Positions 5,208 through 9,071 of a stretch of 9,071 nt of DNA are shown here, in pieces (the stretch's first letter is position 1; every line of letters begins with the position of its first letter). Position numbers and translations under genes: made by a program. The stretch is from Chloroflexota bacterium (GTDB lineage Bacteria > Chloroflexota > Limnocylindria > QHBO01): contig JACDBS010000094.1 in assembly GCA_013694795.1 (NCBI GenBank), forward strand, positions 1 to 9,071, written 5' to 3'. The notes beneath the pieces were generated by a model, which saw only the letters and a program-made list of their open reading frames with translations, did no database searches and was not told the DNA's origin.

Positions 5208-5869
5208 AGCTCCACGATCTGCACCCGGCCCCCGGGTCGCGCAAGCCATCCCGCCGGGTTGGCCGCGGCCATGGCTCCGGACGCGGCAAGACGGCGGGGC
5301 GCGGCACCAAGGGCCAGAAGTCGCGCGCAGGCGGGAACCTTCCCGCCTGGTTCGAGGGCGGCCAGACGCCGCTCCATGTCCGGACTCCGAAGCTCCATGG
5401 CTTCAAGAACCGGTTCCGCGTCGCGTATGCCCCGCTGAACGTGGGCCGCCTGAGCGACGTTGCATCCGGGACGCTGGTCACCCCTGACGTGCTCGCGCAC
5501 GACGGGCTCATCCGCGACACAAGGCTCCCCGTCAAGATTCTCGGTGCCGGCGATGCCCCGAAGGGGATCACCATCCACGCGCATGGGTTCAGCCGCTCTG
5601 CGCTCGACAAGCTCGCCGCTGCAGGCAGCACCGTGCAGCGACTGGGCTGGCCGGACAACGCGCCCTTCGACGAAGAGGCCGAGGCGGCCGTCGCGGCCGG
5701 GATCGCGGAGAAGAACCGCAAGCGACAGGCCAAGAAGGGCAAGGCCAAGGGCGGCACGCCCTCCCGGGCCGCAAGCGCAGCCGAGGCCGAGGCGCCCGAG
5801 AGCGACGCCGCCACATCGGCCGATCCTGGCGCAGGCGCAAGCGAAAGCGAAAGCGAGTCCGAGGCTTGA
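5204..5869 (+). CDS. rplO: 50S ribosomal protein L15 with long C-terminal tail
   Basis: L15 is a 50S assembly protein that threads a basic glycine-rich arm into 23S rRNA. The core (about residues 1-147) is clear: M-K-L-H-D-L-x-P-A-P-G-S-R, G-R-G-H-G-S-G-R-G-K-T-A-G-R-G-T-K-G-Q-K-S-R, then F-E-G-G-Q-T-P-L and the C-terminal V-K-I-L-G-A-G and F-S-R-S-A. At 221 aa it is about 70 residues longer than usual. The surplus is first Lys/Arg-rich (residues about 163-180) and then Ala/Glu/Ser-rich, ending in alternating Ser-Glu. The start is GTG 5204, inside the rpmD stop. The stop TGA shares TTGA with the secY start. Confidence 0.97.
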   Translation: MKLHDLHPAPGSRKPSRRVGRGHGSGRGKTAGRGTKGQKSRAGGNLPAWFEGGQTPLHVRTPKLHGFKNRFRVAYAPLNVGRLSDVASGTLVTPDVLAHDGLIRDTRLPVKILGAGDAPKGITIHAHGFSRSALDKLAAAGSTVQRLGWPDNAPFDEEAEAAVAAGIAEKNRKRQAKKGKAKGGTPSRAASAAEAEAPESDAATSADPGAGASESESESEA

Positions 5870-7152
5870 TCGAGACGGTCCTCAGCGCCTTCCGTGCGCC
5901 GGATATCCGGCGCAAGCTCCTCTTCACGCTCGGGATCCTGCTGATCTTCCGAGCACTGACGAACGTTCCGATTCCGAACGTGAACACGGCAGCATTGACA
6001 AACCTGTTCACCGACAACCCGTTGCTCGGGATCCTGAACATCTTCTCGGGAGGTGGCCTGGCGGCCGCATCGATCATTGGCCTCGGCGTAAACCCGTACA
6101 TCAATGCCAGCATCATCATGCAGCTCATGCGCGGGGTGATCCCGTCGCTCGAGGAGCTCAGCCGCGAGGGTGAGTATGGCCGCAACAAGATCAACCAATA
6201 CACCCGCCTGCTGACGGTGCCGCTGGCCTTCGCCCAGGGCTATGGCATCAGCGTGCTGCTGTCAGCCAACGGCGTGATCCCGGCCAACGACCTGTTCAGC
6301 ATTGAGACGCTGAGCCTGCTGCTCAGCTTCACCGCAGGCACCATCCTGCTGATGTGGCTGGGCGAGCTGATCAGCGAGAGGGGCCTGGGCAACGGCATCA
6401 GCTTCATCATCTTCGCCGGTATCGTCGGCAGCGTGCCGCAGCAGATCGGTCCGATCCTGTCCGGGCCCGATGCGCCGGCGCGCCTGATCCCGTTCATCAT
6501 CGTCGCCATCGTCGTGGTCGCCGCCGTCGTCTTCATCAACGAGGGCCAGCGCCGCATTCCTGTGCAGTACGCGTCCCGCGTGCGCGGGCGTCGGATGTAC
6601 CAGGGCCAGACGCAGTACCTGCCGTTGAAGGTGACGATGGCCGGCGTGATCCCGATCATCTTCGCCGTCAGCATCCTGCTGTTCCCGGCCCAGATCGCGA
6701 CGTACTTCACCGCGAGCGACATTGACTGGGTTCGCAGCGCCGCGCTCTTCATCAGCGAGAACCTGAACGGCACGAACAATATTCCGCTGTACGGGACGCT
6801 CTACTTCGTGCTGGTCGTTTTCTTCACCTACTTCTACACCGCCTTCCAGTTCCGACCTGATCAGACCGCCGACTACCTGCGCAAGAACGGTGGATTCATT
6901 CCAGGCATCCGTCCGGGTAAGCCGACGGAGGAGTTCCTGGGCAGGGTGACGAACCGGATCACCCTGGGCGGCGCGCTCTTCCTGGGCTTCATCGCCGTGT
7001 TGCCGTACATCGTGACGGCCTTCATTCCCGGAACGAACAATCTCCAGCTCGGCGGGACCAGCATCCTGATCATGGTCAGCGTCGTGGTCGAAACGATGAA
7101 GCAACTCGAGGCGCAGATGATGATGCGCCACTACGAGGGCTTCATCAGGTGA
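5866..7152 (+). CDS. secY: Protein translocase channel subunit SecY
   Basis: SecY forms the protein-conducting channel of the inner membrane, with SecE and SecG, for SecA-driven export and SRP-dependent insertion. At 428 aa with about ten hydrophobic segments it has the family size. Recognisable parts are A-F-R-A-P-D-I-R-R-K-L-L-F-T at the N-terminus, I-N-A-S-I-I-M-Q-L around residues 78-87, R-G-L-G-N-G-I-S from R172, R-R-I-P-V-Q-Y from 229, and the cytosolic loop F-I-P-G-I-R-P-G-K from 344, which contacts SecA or the ribosome. The start is an unusual TTG at 5866 overlapping the rplO stop (TTGA); no in-frame ATG lies near, and only weak GAG-type pairing is seen upstream. Initiation probably depends on coupling to rplO. 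It overlaps adk by 4 nt. Confidence 0.97.
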   Translation: MIETVLSAFRAPDIRRKLLFTLGILLIFRALTNVPIPNVNTAALTNLFTDNPLLGILNIFSGGGLAAASIIGLGVNPYINASIIMQLMRGVIPSLEELSREGEYGRNKINQYTRLLTVPLAFAQGYGISVLLSANGVIPANDLFSIETLSLLLSFTAGTILLMWLGELISERGLGNGISFIIFAGIVGSVPQQIGPILSGPDAPARLIPFIIVAIVVVAAVVFINEGQRRIPVQYASRVRGRRMYQGQTQYLPLKVTMAGVIPIIFAVSILLFPAQIATYFTASDIDWVRSAALFISENLNGTNNIPLYGTLYFVLVVFFTYFYTAFQFRPDQTADYLRKNGGFIPGIRPGKPTEEFLGRVTNRITLGGALFLGFIAVLPYIVTAFIPGTNNLQLGGTSILIMVSVVVETMKQLEAQMMMRHYEGFIR

Positions 7153-7841
7153 ACGACAGGCTGGGGGCTGACGCTCCCCGCCTGATCATTCTCCTCGTGG
7201 GCGCCGTGGGGGCCGGCAAGGGGACCCAGGCCGCGATCCTGTCACGAGAGCTGCGACTGCCGCACCTGGCCTCGGGGAACCTTTTCCGCGCCGCCATGGC
7301 CGCGCACACCGAGCTGGGCGACGAGGCCCGTGGCTTCATGGAGCGTGGCGAACTGGTCCCCGACGAGATGACGATCCGCATGTTCATGGAGGAGCTCGGC
7401 GCGTCCCGCGCGGCGCGCGGCGCCATCCTGGACGGCTTCCCGCGTACGGTCGGCCAGGCGCGTGCGCTGGACGAGACCCTCGCGCGCCAGGGCGAGCGCA
7501 TCCGGCGCGTGATCTACATCGACGTCCCCACCGAGGATCTCATCCGTCGCGTCGCGGGCCGCTGGATCTGTCTGCAGTGCGGCACCCCGTATCACGAAAC
7601 CACCGATCCCCCGATGGTTGACGGTCACTGCAACCGTGACGGCTCGGTCCTCACCCAGCGCGACGACGACCGTCCCGAGGTCGTCCGCGCACGCCTCGAG
7701 CGACAGGTCCCGCCCATGCTGGAGGTCGTCGACCATTATCAGCGAGCCGCCATCGTTGATCGCCTGGACGGTACTCGGCCGATCGAGGAGGTGACCGCCG
7801 AGATCCTCTCGCGCATCGGCGAGACCGCGGCGAGCGCATGA
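7149..7841 (+). CDS. adk: Adenylate kinase, zinc-lid type
   Basis: Adenylate kinase catalyses ATP + AMP = 2 ADP in the cytoplasm. The product is 230 aa, slightly longer than the usual 210-220 because of about 9 extra N-terminal residues. The P-loop is G18-A-V-G-A-G-K24-G-T, the NMP site has S-G-N-L-F-R47, and D95-G-F-P-R-T is the nucleotide-binding signature. The lid has C141-x2-C144-x16-C161-x2-D164, the same Cys3-Asp zinc spacing as B. subtilis Adk, followed by Q-R-D-D-D. Two usual residues differ: Pro is Val in the P-loop, and Asp is Asn in the T/S-G-D motif. The GTG start overlaps the secY stop, with GAGGG at 7135-7139. Placement after secY and before map is classical. Another NMP kinase is unlikely given the zinc lid. 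Confidence 0.95.
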   Translation: MNDRLGADAPRLIILLVGAVGAGKGTQAAILSRELRLPHLASGNLFRAAMAAHTELGDEARGFMERGELVPDEMTIRMFMEELGASRAARGAILDGFPRTVGQARALDETLARQGERIRRVIYIDVPTEDLIRRVAGRWICLQCGTPYHETTDPPMVDGHCNRDGSVLTQRDDDRPEVVRARLERQVPPMLEVVDHYQRAAIVDRLDGTRPIEEVTAEILSRIGETAASA

Positions 7842-8626
7842 TGAGCATGCATCGCGCCAGGACCGCCACCGTCAAGCGTGCGGCCGAGATCGACCGCATG
7901 CGCGCCGCCGGCGCCATCCTGGTCGACATCCTCGAGGTGCTGAAGGCCGAGATTCGCCCCGGAATCAGCACCGGTGACCTTGACGAGATCGCGGCGCGCA
8001 TGATCCGCGACGCTGGCGCCATCTCGTCCTTCAAGGGCTACGGCAGCAATCCGCCGTTTCCTGGCGTGATCTGCGCCAGCGTCAACGACGAGGTGGTTCA
8101 CGGTATTCCGTCCCCGCGCCGACGGCTGGCCGACGGTGACCTGGTGAGCATCGACATCGGCTGCATCGTCGACGGTTGGCATGCCGACTGCGCACGCACC
8201 TGGGCCGTCGGGAGCGTTCCGCGCGAGGTGAGCGATCTCGTCGATGCCACGCGGCGCGGCATGGAGGCCGGGATCGCGGCGGCAACGCCCGGCAATCGCC
8301 TGGGCGACGTGGGGCACGCCATTGAATCGGTGGCGCACGAACACGGCTACGGGATCGTCCGACCCTTTGTCGGCCACGGCATCGGTCGCGCCATGCACGA
8401 GGAACCTCAGGTCCCCAACTACGGACGCCCGGGCACGGGCATGCTCATCGAGGCCGGCATGTGCTTCGCCATCGAGCCGATGTTCAACCTCGGCGGCGAC
8501 GAGGTCGTCGTCAGTGACGACGGCTGGACCGTCCGCACCGCCGACGGGGCCGTATCGGCGCACTACGAGAACACTATCGCGGTCACTGATGCCGGCGGCC
8601 CCGAGCTGCTCACGGTGCCCCAATGA
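7838..8626 (+). CDS. map: Methionine aminopeptidase, type I
   Basis: This enzyme removes the initiator methionine from nascent proteins after deformylation. The 262-aa product has the pita-bread fold signature, with all five metal ligands visible: D106 (S-I-D-I-G), D117 (H-A-D-C), H180 (G-H-G-I-G), E213 (A-I-E-P) and E244 (Y-E-N-T). The catalytic histidines H88 (V-V-H-G-I-P) and H187 (M-H-E-E-P-Q) are also present. It lacks the N-terminal SH3-binding zinc extension of MetAP 1c, so it is the short type 1a-like form. The start ATG 7838 overlaps the adk stop (ATGA). Another ATG follows at once (7841), and either could be used; the upstream Shine-Dalgarno is weak. Confidence 0.97.
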   Translation: MMSMHRARTATVKRAAEIDRMRAAGAILVDILEVLKAEIRPGISTGDLDEIAARMIRDAGAISSFKGYGSNPPFPGVICASVNDEVVHGIPSPRRRLADGDLVSIDIGCIVDGWHADCARTWAVGSVPREVSDLVDATRRGMEAGIAAATPGNRLGDVGHAIESVAHEHGYGIVRPFVGHGIGRAMHEEPQVPNYGRPGTGMLIEAGMCFAIEPMFNLGGDEVVVSDDGWTVRTADGAVSAHYENTIAVTDAGGPELLTVPQ

Positions 8627-8651
8627 GCTCCCTCGCGCTGACCAGTGGTGT

Positions 8652-8680
8652 TTGCGGGGGTTCACCCCCGCATGTATACT
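8652..8680 (+). promoter_or_regulatory. Candidate sigma-70-type promoter of infA-rpmJ
   Basis: TTGCGG (8652-8657) and TATACT (8675-8680) are separated by exactly 17 nt. The -10 matches TATAAT at five of six positions, and the -35 keeps TTG. Transcription would begin near 8686-8688, leaving about 84 nt of leader before infA. It lies in the largest intergenic gap of the window (8627-8770, 144 nt). A separate promoter here is plausible, since infA-rpmJ-rpsM begins a new transcription unit in many bacteria. The spacer is filled by the inverted repeat at 8653-8672. Confidence 0.6.
8653..8672 (+). repeat. Perfect 8-bp inverted repeat in the infA promoter spacer
   Basis: TGCGGGGG (8653-8660) and CCCCCGCA (8665-8672) are exact reverse complements around TTCA. 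Two readings are possible: an operator between -35 and -10, or an RNA hairpin closing the upstream operon 27 nt after the map stop. No T-run follows (TGTATACTTC), so a classical intrinsic terminator is the weaker reading. Confidence 0.8.
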
Positions 8681-8692
8681 TCGCTGTCCATG

Positions 8693-8712
8693 GGTCGCCC
8701 TGAGCGGCGACC
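8693..8712 (+). promoter_or_regulatory. Hairpin at the predicted 5' end of the infA leader
   Basis: GGTCGCC (8693-8699) pairs exactly with GGCGACC (8706-8712) around a CTGAGC loop, followed by only three T residues. If transcription starts near 8687, this stem lies within about 6 nt of the RNA 5' end, a place where hairpins often protect mRNA. It could instead be a weak terminator for read-through from map. The remainder of the gap up to infA shows nothing else clear. Confidence 0.5.
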
Positions 8713-8770
8713 TTTCCGTGTGTCAATCCCATTGAATTGCTGTTCAGCTTGAAACGAGGGTGCGTGTCGG

Positions 8771-8989
8771 TTGGCGAAAAAGGATGCCATCGAGGTCGAG
8801 GGAGAGGTCGTTCTGCCTCTGCCGAACGCCATGTTCAAGGTGCGGCTGGAGAACGGGCACGAAGTGCTCGCGCACATCTCCGGGAAGCTGCGCCAGAACT
8901 TCATCCGCATCCTGCCCGGCGACACCGTCCGCGTCGAGCTGAGTCCCTATGACCTCACCCGGGGTCGCATCACGTACAGGATGAGATGA
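8771..8989 (+). CDS. infA: Translation initiation factor IF-1
   Basis: IF-1 binds the 30S A site and works with IF-2 and IF-3 in start-codon selection. The 72-aa product is a full-length S1-like OB fold: A-K-K-D-A-I-E-V-E-G, L-P-N-A-M-F-K-V-R-L-E-N-G-H, L-A-H-I-S-G-K-L-R-Q-N-F-I-R-I-L-P-G-D, and the end S-P-Y-D-L-T-R-G-R-I-T-Y-R, all diagnostic. The start is TTG at 8771, giving the usual M-A-K-K-D. GAGGG at 8756-8760 supplies the ribosome-binding site. It is separated from map by 144 nt carrying a probable promoter, and its stop overlaps rpmJ by 4 nt (ATGA). Confidence 0.97.
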   Translation: MAKKDAIEVEGEVVLPLPNAMFKVRLENGHEVLAHISGKLRQNFIRILPGDTVRVELSPYDLTRGRITYRMR

Positions 8990-9071
8990 AGGTTTCTGCG
9001 TCCGTGAAGCCCCGCTGCGAGCGCTGCAAGGTCATCAAGCGCTCCGGCGTGGTGATGGTCATCTGCGTCGT
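8986..9071 (+). CDS. rpmJ: 50S ribosomal protein L36, zinc form (3' partial)
   Basis: L36 is the smallest 50S protein (about 37 aa), a zinc-bound knuckle that helps organise 23S rRNA. The frame from ATG 8986 runs off the window after 28 full codons. It reads M-K-V-S-A-S-V-K-P-R-C11-E-R-C14-K-V-I-K-R-S-G-V-V-M-V-I-C27, which matches the C-x2-C-x12-C pattern of the cysteine-bearing form; the final His ligand would lie beyond the edge. It overlaps infA by 4 nt. It is too short and too truncated to be found by length-based gene calling. The expected next genes (rpsM, rpsK) are outside the window. Confidence 0.95.
   Translation, partial: MKVSASVKPRCERCKVIKRSGVVMVICV

Noticed and set aside
5080..6198. 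372-codon open frame on the minus strand opposite rplO and secY
   Set aside because: Shadow of conserved + strand genes. No recognisable domain, and composition driven by the complement of Ala/Lys codons.
8732..8737. TTGAAT as a second -35 for infA
   Set aside because: No AT-rich -10 at proper spacing; the position 17 nt downstream is the GC-rich ribosome-binding site.

Overview
This window is a near-complete stretch of the conserved bacterial ribosomal-protein supercluster (S10 end, spc, start of alpha). All genes are on the + strand, in the order rpsC(end)-rplP-rpmC-rpsQ-rplN-rplX-rplE-rpsN(Zn type)-rpsH-rplF-rplR-rpsE-rpmD-rplO-secY-adk-map-infA-rpmJ(start). The DNA is GC-rich with strongly G/C-biased third codon positions. 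The adenylate kinase has a zinc-bearing lid, S14, L24 and L36 are the cysteine-rich forms, and several start codons are GTG or TTG. Gene order, the SecY sequence style and Ala/Lys-rich tails on ribosomal proteins suggest a high-GC terrestrial or aquatic lineage such as Chloroflexota (Limnocylindria/Ellin6529-like). That placement is an impression, not a computed result; an actinobacterial-type relative cannot be excluded.

Layout. Positions 1-455 hold the low-complexity C-terminal tail of S3, with two families of in-frame tandem repeats. Positions 458-2954 hold L16, L29, S17, L14, L24, L5 and S14, mostly with overlapping or abutting ends. Positions 2955-3064 are the first real gap. This 110-nt gap contains alternative hairpins and a possible 27-codon ORF. 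Positions 3065-5869 hold S8, L6, L18, S5, L30 and L15. Positions 5866-8626 hold secY, adk and map, chained by 4-nt stop/start overlaps. Positions 8627-8770 are the second gap, with a good promoter-like sequence overlapping a perfect inverted repeat and a hairpin at the predicted 5' end of the infA transcript. Positions 8771-9071 hold infA and the beginning of rpmJ.

The genes work together in building and using the ribosome. The r-proteins assemble the 30S and 50S subunits. SecY is the membrane channel for nascent and secreted proteins. Adk balances adenine nucleotides. Map trims the initiator methionine. IF-1 acts in initiation. The operon is probably read mostly as one transcript, with extra initiation upstream of infA.

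I see no clear new biological system here. The core is ordinary housekeeping. The points worth a second look are the disordered extensions on S3, L5, L15 and L30, the structured rpsN-rpsH gap with its possible small ORF, the palindrome-in-promoter before infA, and an adenylate kinase with an altered P-loop and AMP-site residue.
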